Source: Aquisphaera giovannonii
GTDB lineage: Bacteria > Planctomycetota > Planctomycetia > Isosphaerales > Isosphaeraceae
Length of the DNA: 64,000 nt
Assembly (NCBI RefSeq): GCF_008087625.1
Contig: NZ_CP042997.1
Coordinates: forward strand, 5,208,001-5,272,000
Direction of reading: 5' to 3'
Shown here piece by piece: positions 46,554-55,154 of the stretch. Positions within the stretch are counted from its first letter, which is position 1. Every line of letters begins with the position of its first letter. The notes under the pieces were generated by a model that had not been told where the DNA came from, searched no databases, and saw only the letters and a program-made list of their open reading frames with translations. Made by a program: the position numbers and the translations under genes.

Positions 46554-46888
46554 AAATGCGGTCTAACCACAGAGGCACAGAGGGCACAGAGAAGCGGAAA
46601 CGAGAAGAACGGGAAGCCCTGCGGAGTGCCCCGTTTCAACAAGCCCGCTCGACACAACAAAACATCCTCTAATATTAGCAATCCCGTTTACGATCCCTTT
46701 CCTCTTCTCTCATCCCTCATCCTCTCCTCTCATCCCTCTCCTCTCATCCCTCTCCTCTCATCCCTCTCTTCTCATCCCTCTCCTCTCATCCTTCTCCTCT
46801 CATCCCTCTCCTCTCATCCCTCATCCCTCTCCTCTCTTCCCCCTTCTTCTCTGTGTCCTCTGTGCCTCTGTGGTTAGTCCGTATTTTC
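46552..46888. mobile_element. CCACAGAGGCACAGAG inverted-repeat unit with internal minisatellite
   Basis: Near-perfect inverted repeats of about 43 bases bound this unit: GAAAATGCGGTCTAACCACA followed by GAGGCACAGAGGGCACAGAG on the left (46552-46594), and the complement on the right (46846-46888). The right arm includes the last codons and stop of the FAH-hydrolase gene. Between the arms, 46704-46835 is a C/T-only array of about nine imperfect copies of CTCTCATCCCTCTC. The same terminal motif bounds the block at 7862-9012. No gene is present inside. Confidence 0.65.
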
Positions 46889-47743
46889 CGCCACGACCGT
46901 ATTGCTCAGTGTGCCCAGCCGGTCGATCTCGACCTCGACGACGTCCCCCGCCTTCAGCCAGACCGGCGGCTTCCTCGCCATGCCGACTCCCGGCGGGGTG
47001 CCCGTATAGATCAGGTCGCCGGGCTCCAGGGTCATGACCTGGGAGAGGTACGCGATCAGGACGTCGATGCCGAAGATGAGCTGCGTCGTGCTCGAATCCT
47101 GCATGACCTGCCCGTTGAGCCTGAGGCGGATCCCCAGGTCGTGCGGGTCGCCGGCCTCGTCGGGGGAGACGAGCTCCGGGCCGGCCGGGGCGAAGGTGTC
47201 GAACGTCTTGCCGATCGTCCACTGCCTCGCCGGCCCGCGGAACTGCCAGTCCCGCGCCGAGACGTCGTGGCCGACCGTGTACCCGCCGACGTGCTCGAAC
47301 GCCCGGTCGCGGGGGATGTGCCGCCCCCCCCGGCCGATCGCCACCACGAGCTCCGCCTCGTAATCGACCTCGCGGCAGGCCCTCGGCAGGACGATCGGCG
47401 CGCCGTGGCCGATCAGCGTGGTCGCATACTTGGCGAAGAGCACCGGCTCGCCCGGGATCTCCGCCCCGCTCTCGATCGCGTGGTCGCGGTAGTTCAGCCC
47501 GATGCAGAGGATCTTCCGCGGGTCCGGCACCGGCGCGAGCAATCGGGCCGTCGCCGGGTCGTATCGCACCGGGCCTCCCTCCAGCGCCTCCCACGCCGCC
47601 CGCCGCTCGCCCTCCCCCAGCGCGAGCAGCCCGCGGACCGTCGCCGGCCGCCGCGGGTCCGCCGCGTTCACGTCCACGTAGCTCCCCCGCACCACCCCGC
47701 AGGCCCTCGGCCCGTCCTCCGTCGCCACCGTCACCCAGCGCAC
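46874..47743 (-). CDS. Fumarylacetoacetate hydrolase family protein
   Basis: A 289-residue protein of the FAH family (C-C bond hydrolases or decarboxylases acting on 2-oxo acids). The core begins KILCIGLNYRDHAIESGAE. Metal-binding acidic residues lie in VDYEAELVVAIGRGG and in GYTVGHDVSARDWQF. Other blocks are GKTFDTFAPAGPELV, LNGQVMQDSSTTQLIF and GDLIYTGTPPGVGMAR. The N-terminal 70 residues form the usual cap. The GTG start has GAGGAG at seven bases. The exact substrate is unknown. The final codons lie inside the inverted repeat 46846-46888. Confidence 0.93.
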   Translation of the reverse strand: MRWVTVATEDGPRACGVVRGSYVDVNAADPRRPATVRGLLALGEGERRAAWEALEGGPVRYDPATARLLAPVPDPRKILCIGLNYRDHAIESGAEIPGEPVLFAKYATTLIGHGAPIVLPRACREVDYEAELVVAIGRGGRHIPRDRAFEHVGGYTVGHDVSARDWQFRGPARQWTIGKTFDTFAPAGPELVSPDEAGDPHDLGIRLRLNGQVMQDSSTTQLIFGIDVLIAYLSQVMTLEPGDLIYTGTPPGVGMARKPPVWLKAGDVVEVEIDRLGTLSNTVVAENTD

Positions 47744-48013
47744 GTCGCGGCTCCTCTCGTCGGCGATGACTCCCGGCCATGCGTCTCGAACCGCGTCAGT
47801 CTACCGCAGGGAAGAACGCGCGGCTATAGATTAATACACTGTCAAATGATCATGTGTATGGTGTTTCGGTCGCGGTGCGCCCGCGCCGGACCGCCTCGGC
47901 ATGCGGGGGCGAGCCAGGACGTACAGGGACGGGGACAGTTGGGGACGGTGAAGCCGGTGCCGCCCGCGATGACGAGCCGGCCCGACACCGCCGGGCGACA
48001 AGAAGCGTCCGCA

Positions 48014-48316
48014 CTACCTCAACCGGGTTCCGAGTGCGACGAGCAACCCGAACGCGATAGCCATCGCCGTGATGAAGGCCATGTCGACGTCCGACAGAAC
48101 TCCGAGATACCAGGGTCTTGGGGCTGGCGGCAGTTGGTCCAGATAGTAGTCGATCTGGGCCATCTGCTCCGACAGCGTGAACTTGGGACGATCGTCAAGT
48201 CCGTCGCGCTTGAGCGCGGGCAGGACCTTGAAGAAATACACGTAGTTCCGGAGTACCACGGACACAATGAGAAAAGCCAAGACGCATGCAAAAATAAGGT
48301 TCAATACGACTTGCAT
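48014..48316 (-). CDS. Small membrane protein
   Basis: A 100-residue protein with two predicted membrane helices: LNLIFACVLAFLIVSVVLR at the N-terminus and MAFITAMAIAFGLLVALG at the C-terminus. The connecting loop is charged (RDGLDDRPKFTLSEQMAQIDYY). It is lower in GC than its neighbours, and the upstream region (47744-48013) is also AT-richer, with TATAGATTAATACACTG near 47824. This may mark an acquired segment. I recognise no family. Confidence 0.65.
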   Translation of the reverse strand: MQVVLNLIFACVLAFLIVSVVLRNYVYFFKVLPALKRDGLDDRPKFTLSEQMAQIDYYLDQLPPAPRPWYLGVLSDVDMAFITAMAIAFGLLVALGTRLR

Positions 48317-48355
48317 GTGACCACTCCACTCGATGACCGGGGGCGACGAATCGGC

Positions 48356-48777
48356 TTACCGGCTGACCGAAGCCGGGACTACCTTCCTCTCCGGCCGTCC
48401 CGCATCTTCCTGGGCATCTCTCGCCGTTTCACGGATCGCCCCACTCGCCCTCGAGGGCTCGATCTCGCCTCGATCCATCTTCCATCGTCGTCGGTCCTCC
48501 CTGAGATACTCGCCCAACTCGGCGGCATCCTCGGCCCAGGCCCCGGAGCTGCGACGCTGACTCTCGCCCGGGGGAAGGTCCTTGACCTCGGCCAAGGCCT
48601 CGGCGAGACGAGGGGCCAGTTTGTGCGGGGCATCGCGAACGGTCGGAAGAGGGACGACGGGCCGTCGGACGTCAATGTGACCGAGACCACACGGCCGTTG
48701 GGCAGCCTCGGCTCATTCTCAAGTTCGATGGTCTTGCCTCGGATGATGCCCCTCAGGCGTGTCGAAGGCGTCATCAC
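48356..48777 (-). pseudogene. Frameshifted antitoxin-like gene
   Basis: The upstream part reads TRLRGIIRGKTIELENEPRL and NGRVVSV in one frame. From about 48680 the coding sense switches frame to DVRRPVVPLPTVRDA, AEVKDLPPGESQRRSSGAWA and EDAAELGEYLREDRRRWKMD. Together they match the layout of small antitoxin-like proteins of the DUF104 kind: an R-G-x-x-x-G-x-x-I-E-L start, then G-E-x-x-R-R-S-x-G-A-W-A. Neither frame alone gives a sensible protein. A single-base insertion or deletion near 48675-48690 would restore it. No toxin gene follows. Confidence 0.6.
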
Positions 48778-48982
48778 GACCGACCTCCCGCCCGTCTCGC
48801 AAGCTCGATGTCCCCGGATCGGGCAACGATCTCGACCCTCCTCATTGTAGCAAGGCGATCACCGAGATCCGCTCATCAGCCACCATGCCTCTCGGTCGGG
48901 CGGACTGGATTGGCTGCCAGAACCTTCCCCTCACCGGGTTCATTCGACCCCGTTCGTTCGAGGTAACGCCTGGTCCGCTCCA

Positions 48983-49260
48983 TCACCCCGGCTCGCCTCC
49001 GCCTCCGGCCGACTCCGGGGCGTGCTCCGCGAGCGATCGCGCGAGCATCTCGATCCTCGGGCTCCGCCCGCCGGGCTTGATCCGGCCGGTCCGCTCGAGC
49101 TGGGCCAGGCCGTGCAACGCGCCCCAGGCGAATCCGGTCGCGACGTCGAGGTCGGGCGCGAAGGGGGGAGACCACGGCCGCCAGGGCGGCGAAGGCCGCG
49201 CGCATGACGGGGTCGGTGTCGGCCTCGGCGAAGCGGAGGTCGGTGGAGAGTGCGAACATC
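48983..49260 (-). pseudogene. C-terminal fragment of a TetR-type regulator, frameshifted
   Basis: Read on the minus strand, MFALSTDLRFAEADTDPVMR followed by AAFAALAAVVSP continues, after a shift at a run of six G/C bases (49163-49168), as FAPDLDVATGFAWGALHGLA and QLERTGRIKPGGR to a TGA at 48983. This is the layout of a TetR C-terminal ligand domain of the WHG type. The helix-turn-helix part is absent. Its upstream edge abuts the acyltransferase fragment at 49267. Confidence 0.6.
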
Positions 49261-49266
49261 GCGTCG

Positions 49267-49515
49267 ATGCGATACCTCTCCGACCCCGCCTACTGGCTCT
49301 ACCTCGCCCATCTGCCGCTGATCATCGCGGCCCAGCTCGCGGTTAAGGACTGGCCGATCCCGGCCTTCGCCAGGTGTTTGCTCATCGTCACCGTCGTGAC
49401 AGCATTCCTGTCGTGGACATACCAGACCCTGGTGCGCTACACGTGGGTGGGACGAGTCCTGAACGGGCCACGCGCCCGGCCCTCGCGAGCGGGTGCGCCC
49501 GCCGCAGTGGCGTGA
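49267..49515 (+). pseudogene. C-terminal fragment of an acyltransferase-3 type membrane protein
   Basis: RYLSDPAYWLYLAHLPLIIA and the following helices, ending in SWTYQTLVRYTWVGRVLNG, match the C-terminal end of acyltransferase-3 family proteins. These have ten or so helices and usually about 350-400 residues. Only the last 82 residues remain. The N-terminal catalytic His region is lacking. It joins head to head with the TetR fragment, which indicates a rearrangement junction at about 49262-49267. Confidence 0.65.
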
Positions 49516-49578
49516 AGCCGTCCCGCGAAATCGGCATGGCCCCATCCAGGGCCAACCTCCGCGGCTCACCGCGGGGAA

Positions 49579-50076
49579 TCAGGACGTCCCCTTGAATGGC
49601 GGCTGACCCTCGAATGCCTGCGCCTTCAGCCGCTCACACTCCTCGCGCATGACCCCGCCGATCACGGCCGGGGCCGGACGCCAGGCGTCCAGGTGAGGGT
49701 CGGTCAGGATCGGATGGATCGAGGTGACCGCCCCGATGATCGGCGTCTCCTTGCCGTAGACGACCAGGCCGATGCGCAGCTGGCGGATCGCGTACCCGCA
49801 CAGGAAGCAGGGCTCGGCGGTGGTGTAGAGCGTGGCCCCGGCGAGGTCCCTGCGGCCCGTCGCATCGAGCGCCGCCTGGCAGGCGAGGGCCTCGGCATGG
49901 CCGATGATGGAGGTGCCGTTGGGGAGGGCCTCGATTCCCTCCCCGATGATCGTGCCGTCGAGGACGACGACGCTCCCGACCGGCGTGTTGCCCAACTCGC
50001 GGGCCACCCTCGCCAGGTCGAGGCACCGCCGCATGAAGCGTCCGTGGTCGTCGGCGACCGCATCGAGATCCGGCAT
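49579..50076 (-). CDS. Nucleoside/CMP-type deaminase
   Basis: A 165-residue zinc-dependent deaminase of the cytidine/deoxycytidylate deaminase superfamily. The zinc and proton-shuttle motif is GHAEALACQAAL (HAE), and the second motif is TTAEPCFLCGYAIRQL (PCxxC). The strands around GSVVVLDGTIIGEG and IGLVVYGKETP fit the fold. The substrate may be a free base or nucleoside such as guanine or cytosine. It is longer than a typical TadA C-terminus and unlikely to be TadA itself. The ATG at 50076 has GGAGGGG at about eight bases. It is followed closely upstream by a SnoaL-like gene on the same strand (17-base gap), so the two probably form an operon. Confidence 0.88.
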   Translation of the reverse strand: MPDLDAVADDHGRFMRRCLDLARVARELGNTPVGSVVVLDGTIIGEGIEALPNGTSIIGHAEALACQAALDATGRRDLAGATLYTTAEPCFLCGYAIRQLRIGLVVYGKETPIIGAVTSIHPILTDPHLDAWRPAPAVIGGVMREECERLKAQAFEGQPPFKGTS

Positions 50077-50093
50077 CCGGTGATCCCCTCCCG

Positions 50094-50486
50094 TCATCCC
50101 TCGACCGGGGACAGCACATTCGCGTCCCGGGCCAGGAGCCAGCGGCCGTCGGGCTGCTTGCGGTAGATCGTCATGCGATCGCCGGCAAGCCGATCCTCGT
50201 CCCCGCCGGCGCGGGGGGACACGGCGAGCGAGTCCCGGCTGCGCGTGTAGGCCACCTCGCCGACGACCACGACCTCCATCAGCTCGCTCAGGCAGCGGAT
50301 CCGGAGCTGCCGGTGAGCGGCGGAGAACTTGGCGGACAACCCATCCCGCCCGATGCATTCCTCGCCCGGGATGAGGAACGCGGCATCGTCCGCCATCAGG
50401 GCGAGCAGGCGGTCGAGGCCGCCGGCGTTGACGGCGTCGATCCAGGCCTCATGCACCTCCCGGATCGCTCGTTCATCCGATCCCAT
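50094..50486 (-). CDS. SgcJ/EcaC (SnoaL/NTF2-like) protein
   Basis: A 130-residue protein of the SnoaL-like NTF2 fold (SgcJ/EcaC type). The pattern is IREVHEAWIDAVNAGGLDRL, then LLALMADDAAFLIPG, FSAAHRQLRIRCL, and GDRMTIYRKQPDGRWLLARD. Such proteins bind small hydrophobic ligands or act as isomerases or hydrolases; here the role is unknown. The ATG follows GGAGGT at five bases. It lies directly upstream of the deaminase gene, and both are probably co-transcribed. Confidence 0.85.
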   Translation of the reverse strand: MGSDERAIREVHEAWIDAVNAGGLDRLLALMADDAAFLIPGEECIGRDGLSAKFSAAHRQLRIRCLSELMEVVVVGEVAYTRSRDSLAVSPRAGGDEDRLAGDRMTIYRKQPDGRWLLARDANVLSPVEG

Positions 50487-50555
50487 CCGCAACCTCCGTC
50501 GCCAAAGGAATGATCGCCCGTTTCGCCCTTCGCTCGAGGGGGCCGTCCGGCCTGC

Positions 50556-51410
50556 TCATGGCTTCAGCGGCCGGGCATCGAGGAAGTCATTCACCATCGG
50601 GACGATCACGGCCGATCGCTCCATCAGGCTGACGTGCGTGGTGTTGGGCAGGATGGCCAGCCGCGACGTCGACCGCGGCTGCATGTCGCCGAAGACGTCG
50701 CCGCCCTTCAGGCGGAACATCTCCGCGATGTGCTCGAGCCGCACGCCGTCGGCATCGCCGTGGATGAAGAAGATCGGCGCCCTGGTGGCCTTGAGCCTGT
50801 CGGCGCCGAGGTCGTACGGCTTCGAGGCCAGCGCGATGACGTGCTTGACGAATTCCGGGAACGCGTCGGGCGTCGGGCTCAGCTTCCTGTACTCGGCCTC
50901 GATCGGCGAGCCCTTGAAGGCCTCCGCCGTGAGCTTGGGGAGCGCCTCGACGGCCTCCTTGACCCAGCCGTCGTGGCGGAGCACGGCCGAGATGCTGACG
51001 ACCTTGCGCACCTTATCCGGATGCCGGATCGCGCATTCCATCGCGACTCCGCCGCCCAGGCTGAAGCCGATGACGTCCGCGCTCGGGATCTTGAGGTGGT
51101 CGAGCAGCGCCGCCACGTCGTCGGAGAGGTTCTCGAAGCTCAGGTCGCGATCGATGTCGGCCGTGCGCCCGTGGCCCTGCATCTCGACCGCGATCACCTT
51201 CCGCGTCCTGGAGAGCTCGCCGATCCACCCGGTCCAGTTGCCCGGGATGGACATGTACGCGCCGTGGAGCAGCACCACCGGGTCGCCGCTCCCGTGGACC
51301 TCGTAGTACATCTTGAGCCCGTTGACCGGCGCGTAGCCCACGGTTGGCGTCTCCTGCGCGATGACGATGGCCGGCACGAGCATTGCCAGGGAAAACGCGA
51401 TGACCTTCAT
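50556..51410 (-). CDS. Secreted alpha/beta-fold hydrolase
   Basis: A 284-residue exported hydrolase. A signal peptide ([17 protein letters not shown]) precedes the classical fold: [12 protein letters not shown] (oxyanion region), the nucleophile in [15 protein letters not shown], Asp in [11 protein letters not shown], and His in [12 protein letters not shown]. The pattern is that of small haloperoxidase/esterase-like hydrolases. The substrate is unknown. The start at MKVIAF directly precedes the signal peptide. The longer upstream frame is not conserved. Confidence 0.9.
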   Translation of the reverse strand: MKVIAFSLAMLVPAIVIAQETPTVGYAPVNGLKMYYEVHGSGDPVVLLHGAYMSIPGNWTGWIGELSRTRKVIAVEMQGHGRTADIDRDLSFENLSDDVAALLDHLKIPSADVIGFSLGGGVAMECAIRHPDKVRKVVSISAVLRHDGWVKEAVEALPKLTAEAFKGSPIEAEYRKLSPTPDAFPEFVKHVIALASKPYDLGADRLKATRAPIFFIHGDADGVRLEHIAEMFRLKGGDVFGDMQPRSTSRLAILPNTTHVSLMERSAVIVPMVNDFLDARPLKP

Positions 51411-51777
51411 GTTCGGCTCCACGACGCTGGAACTGGACCGTCCCCTTGGATGGTCGAACGGCATCCCCCGCCTTCGACAGGGAAATCGGACTTTCTTCCT
51501 CACCGCGGTCGGGCAGGTCGGAACGGTGCTCGGAACCTCTCCCCACGCCGTCGGGCCCGGGGACAGGCACCGACGGACCTCGAAACGGAGTACCCGCACG
51601 ACGGGCCCCGTCCGAAGCGAGTCTACCTGCATCTCCCAAGTTCCCGGAGAGTTGAGTGATGTCCTCATTTTGCTCCCCGCGGATTAGAGTGATGTCCCCA
51701 TCCGGTTCGTGGAGTGATGGCCCCGTCTGGCTCCATCCGGGCCCCCCTGTCACCTACGCCGCGGAGGCGAGACTCGC
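51411..51777. other. Intergenic region with degenerate short repeats
   Basis: About 370 bases between divergent genes. Around 51652-51728 three degenerate copies of GAGTGATGTCCCCAT occur at roughly 35-base spacing (GAGTGATGTCCTCAT, GAGTGATGTCCCCAT, GAGTGATGGCCCCGT). They may be remnants of a direct-repeat array like those at 56541 and 61722. No gene is supported here. Confidence 0.45.
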
Positions 51778-52179
51778 ATGCTGTCCTTCACCCTCGACTG
51801 CGGCCGGCGCGTGACGCTCGACGCGTTCGACTACGCTCGCACCTATTCAGGGCTGCTGGAAGGACTCCCCACTCCGGCCATCAACGCCCGAATCATCGAA
51901 CACGCGCTCTCGGAGAGGGATGGCACCTGGGGGCGGCGAAGGACGCACCTCATCCCTCCCGCGGTCGATGACAGCGACCCCGACCATCCGCTCTTGCCGC
52001 CCGCCTGCCTCCGGGCCTGGCTCTGGTGCAACGACCCGATCGACCCGGCGTTCATGGGGTCTTCCCTCGTGGTCGTCTGGTTCGCCGAGGACTGCTTCGG
52101 CGAGTCGATCGCCCGGGTGGTGCTGCGGGATCTCCGAGGGCTCCCGTGGGAGCGGATCGCCGAGGATTTTGACTGGTAA
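51778..52179 (+). CDS. Conserved hypothetical protein
   Basis: A 133-residue cytosolic protein. Its blocks are FTLDCGRRVTLDAFDYARTY, SGLLEGLPTPAINARII, LPPACLRAWLWCNDP and SLVVVWFAEDCFGESIARVV, and it ends LPWERIAEDFDW. The same pattern recurs in uncharacterised bacterial proteins I associate with polymorphic or contact-dependent settings, but no function is established. The next gene follows 56 bases downstream on the same strand. Confidence 0.65.
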   Translation: MLSFTLDCGRRVTLDAFDYARTYSGLLEGLPTPAINARIIEHALSERDGTWGRRRTHLIPPAVDDSDPDHPLLPPACLRAWLWCNDPIDPAFMGSSLVVVWFAEDCFGESIARVVLRDLRGLPWERIAEDFDW

Positions 52180-52235
52180 CCACGCCGGGCCGGCCCCGAA
52201 GGGATGATCATGCATCGAGGACCGAGTCAAGGCCC

Positions 52236-52694
52236 ATGCTGGGGATGGCCATGATCGAAGAATTCGAAGGCTACCGCCTGGACGACGTCACCTACTGCAT
52301 CGACCCTCGGACGAACGACTTCTTCCCCGTGCGAGTCGTCAAGGTCGGGCGCAAGTTCCTGGACGTAGAGCCGCTGGATGAGGAGTTGGCGGCCGCCGTC
52401 GCACCGGAATTCGGGGCGGATCGGGAGAACCGTCGATTCCTGCGGCCCAAGCTCCCGAGCCACTCGCGATTCGGCGGGTGCGACGAGCGCACGGTCAATG
52501 CGGGACGGCGGTCGGGCCAGCAGCTGCGAGTCCTCCCCTATCACTACTGGACCTACACGGGGAGCGACATCATCGAGCGGCACGAGGAGGATGCGGCCCG
52601 GTGGCCCCTGCCGACGGGTGTCGTGTACGAACGCTGGTTCGGCAGGGTGCTGAAGGCCCGGCGAAGGGGGGGCGGCGCCGATCGAGAGGCGTGA
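52236..52694 (+). CDS. Hypothetical protein
   Basis: A protein of about 150 residues with YRLDDVTYCIDPRTNDFFPV, FLDVEPLDEELAAAV, and a Trp/Tyr-rich end (LPYHYWTYTGSDIIERHEED, VVYERWFGRVLKARR). There are three possible ATG starts (52236, 52245, 52251), and the last directly precedes the conserved-looking EEFEGYRLDD. It is soluble, with no recognised domain. It may be co-transcribed with the gene at 51778. Confidence 0.6.
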   Translation: MLGMAMIEEFEGYRLDDVTYCIDPRTNDFFPVRVVKVGRKFLDVEPLDEELAAAVAPEFGADRENRRFLRPKLPSHSRFGGCDERTVNAGRRSGQQLRVLPYHYWTYTGSDIIERHEEDAARWPLPTGVVYERWFGRVLKARRRGGGADREA

Positions 52695-52817
52695 GGGTTG
52701 CAGACTCCTCGATGCGTCGGGGGCCGCTCGCCCGACTTCGCCTGCCGTCGATGACCGGTCGCCATTCCCCCTCCGAAGCCCCGGACGGCCGGCCGGCCGC
52801 CCGGGGCCGCCGGCGAT

Positions 52818-53252
52818 TCAGCCGAGCCGCTCGGCGAGCCCGACGATGATGCCCTCGGGCCCCCGGATGTAGGCCAGCCGGTACGACTCGCCATATGTCA
52901 TCTCGCCGATGATCTCGGCCCCGCGCGTCCGCATCCGCGCGACGAGTTCGTCGATGCCGTCGACATCGAACATGACGCGGCGGTAGCCCATCGCGTTCAC
53001 CGGCGCGTCCACCGGGCCGAGCCTGAACGGATCGGGCGTGTGGAATTTGTCCAGCTCGATGCCCTGGCCGTCGGGGGTCCGGAGCATCGCGATCGTGGAC
53101 CGGACGTCCTCGAGCCCGATCAGCGCCCCGACCTCGGGCCCTCCGACCGTCGTCTCGCCCTCGAGCACGAGGCCGAGCTCGAGGAAGAACGCCTTCACGG
53201 CCTCGAGGTCGTCGACGACGATCAGCACATTGTCCATGCGCCGGACCGGCAT
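52818..53252 (-). CDS. VOC-family (glyoxalase/dioxygenase-like) protein
   Basis: A 144-residue protein with two beta-alpha-beta-beta-beta modules of the vicinal oxygen chelate fold: DNVLIVVDDLEAVKAFFLEL and GYRRVMFDVDGIDELVARM. The module ends IRGPEGIIVGLAE, with Glu in the usual metal-ligand position, and IELDKFHTP lies in module one. The family includes glyoxalases, fosfomycin/bleomycin resistance proteins and dioxygenases. The substrate is not predictable. Cytosolic. Confidence 0.9.
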   Translation of the reverse strand: MPVRRMDNVLIVVDDLEAVKAFFLELGLVLEGETTVGGPEVGALIGLEDVRSTIAMLRTPDGQGIELDKFHTPDPFRLGPVDAPVNAMGYRRVMFDVDGIDELVARMRTRGAEIIGEMTYGESYRLAYIRGPEGIIVGLAERLG

Positions 53253-53359
53253 GGGCTCGCCTCCTTCCCGTGACCGTGGTTCCGGAAGTCGAGGAGGGAC
53301 CGCCCCGTCCCACGTTCCGGCCGGGCTCACCCCTCGCTCGCCCCCCCCGGCGCGCCCGG

Positions 53360-53854
53360 TCAATGTGGTCCCGTGACCTGCTTCTCATCCTTCTCGCGAC
53401 GGAACTCGGACAGGGCGCGTACGCTCCCCTTGCCCGCGGAGAATTCGGTGGGACGCACGGGCCGGTCCGGCATGGCGAAGCAGATCCGCAGCGTGTCGCC
53501 GTCGAGCTCGTAGATGGCGAGGTAGACCACTCCCTTGTACGAGCCGCTGGCCACCTCGATGTCGATCGCCTTCGGCGTCCTGGTCGGGTCGAGCGCCTTC
53601 ACCTTCCATTCGAGGACGGTCTCGTCGCCCCGGCGCATGGCCCACTTGCCGTCCGCGTCGAGGACCCTTCGGGTGTCCTTCAGGTCGTCCTCGGATGCCT
53701 TGAACCCGTTGTTCTCCGCCGACACCGGCCTCCACGTGCCGGCCATGGCCTTCAGCTCCTCCTTGATCGCATCGTCCTTCGCGTCGCCGGAGGCGTTGGG
53801 CAGGCCCGCCAGGGACAAGGCAGCACCCAGGAGCAGGGCGGCCGTTCGAGGCAT
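53360..53854 (-). CDS. TIGR03067 domain protein
   Basis: A 164-residue exported protein. A signal peptide (TAALLLGAALSLAGLPNASG) is followed by the TIGR03067 domain typical of planctomycetes: EELKAMAGTWRPVSAENNG, VLEWKVKALDPTRTPKAIDI, GVVYLAIYELDGDTLRICFA and RPTEFSAGKGSVRALSEFRR. It has a lipocalin-like beta-barrel pattern. The function is unknown. It is probably transcribed alone. Confidence 0.9.
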   Translation of the reverse strand: MPRTAALLLGAALSLAGLPNASGDAKDDAIKEELKAMAGTWRPVSAENNGFKASEDDLKDTRRVLDADGKWAMRRGDETVLEWKVKALDPTRTPKAIDIEVASGSYKGVVYLAIYELDGDTLRICFAMPDRPVRPTEFSAGKGSVRALSEFRREKDEKQVTGPH

Positions 53855-54056
53855 GATGGGGACTCCAAAGGGCGGGCCGATCGTCCTGCCGTTCCACCTC
53901 CGGCTGCGTCCGGGAACAGCCTAACACAGGCCGCGCGTCCGGGAGAATCGCCCAGCCGCAATGTCCCGGAATCGGGCTCGACTTCTCCGACGCGGGAAGA
54001 CCAAGGACCAGGTCTGACCCCGCCGGCCCCGGGCTCGACCCCGGGCCGCAAGCCGC

Positions 54057-55154
54057 TCAATCGCGGCCTTTGCCGGCCGTCGCGGCGAAGTCCAGATGAC
54101 GCCGGAAGAACGGCAGGACGTCGGTATAGATCCGGCTGTCCTCGTCCCAGTTCCGCCCGGCCCAGGTCCCGTTATATTCCTCGGCTTCGTGCACGATGCC
54201 GAACTCGTTCAGCTTGTGGGTCAAGGCGTGATTCGAGTAGATGTGGTCCATGTTGGTGTCGCTCCGGGCCCAGTCGAACTTGAAGCCTCGGAGCGACTTG
54301 AGGTTCGCCGCGTACCGAGGGACCAGCGCCTCGATGAAGAAGCTGTTCCGCAGGCGGTCGGTCAGCTCGACGTCGATGACGAGCTTGCCGTCGACCTTCC
54401 GTGCCGGCAGGTCCACGAACAGGGGCGGCCTCGACGTGTTGGGCAGGTGGGCCTGGAAGATCGTCGTGAAGATCAACGCGAACCCATTGCCCTTCAGGTC
54501 GTCCAGCGACCTGGCGGAGGCCAGCAGGTCCCAGTCCGGGCGGGCGTGCATGATCTGCACGCCCGATCCGGTGCCGACGGGATGCATGGCGTAGACCGAG
54601 CCGAAGACGTCGGGGTGGGCCATGCCGAGCCGGATGGCGCCGTAGGCCCCCATGAAGTCCCCGACGATGCCGCGCGAATCGCGGGTCGCCAGCGTCCGGA
54701 AGCTCGCGTCCACGTGGGGGACCAGCTCCCGGACGGCGAAGTCCTCCCAGTTGCCCGTGACCGGGGAATTGACGCACCAGGAGGCCCCGATGCGGGTGTT
54801 CATGTCCACGCCGACCAGGATGAACTTGCCGATGACCCCGGCGTCGATGGCCCGATCGAGCAGGCCCCGGGCCCCGCGCCGGTCGAACGAGGCCCAATAG
54901 TCGTCGAAGGAGGTGGGGAGGTAGTACACGACCGGGTAACGCTCGTTCGAGGCCTCGTAGCCCGCGGGCAGGTAGACGGCGAATCGCCTCACGGGATCGG
55001 TGCCGATGGCGCTGCCCGTGAAGCTCGCCGACCTCAGCTCGCGGGCGACGACCTGGCTGTCCGGCCCCCCGGCGAGGCACGCGGTGCGGCCCGACGCTGC
55101 GTGAGCGAGGAAGGAGGCCAGGATCGCCACGCGGAGGAGCCTCATCCACTTCAT
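54057..55154 (-). CDS. Secreted esterase-like protein lacking the usual catalytic serine
   Basis: A 365-residue exported protein of the esterase D/enterochelin-esterase type. A signal peptide (LLRVAILASFLAHAASG) is followed by RRFAVYLPAGYEASNERYPV, VVYYLPTSFDDYW, VGVDMNTRIGASWCVNSPVT, and the elbow IVGDFMGAYGAIRLGMAHPD. In active relatives the elbow is G-x-S-M-G-G; here Phe replaces Ser. Downstream FDWARSDTNMDHIYSN and the C-terminal acidic region are retained. It may be a non-catalytic binding protein, or may use another residue. The gene is monocistronic. Confidence 0.82.
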   Translation of the reverse strand: MKWMRLLRVAILASFLAHAASGRTACLAGGPDSQVVARELRSASFTGSAIGTDPVRRFAVYLPAGYEASNERYPVVYYLPTSFDDYWASFDRRGARGLLDRAIDAGVIGKFILVGVDMNTRIGASWCVNSPVTGNWEDFAVRELVPHVDASFRTLATRDSRGIVGDFMGAYGAIRLGMAHPDVFGSVYAMHPVGTGSGVQIMHARPDWDLLASARSLDDLKGNGFALIFTTIFQAHLPNTSRPPLFVDLPARKVDGKLVIDVELTDRLRNSFFIEALVPRYAANLKSLRGFKFDWARSDTNMDHIYSNHALTHKLNEFGIVHEAEEYNGTWAGRNWDEDSRIYTDVLPFFRRHLDFAATAGKGRD

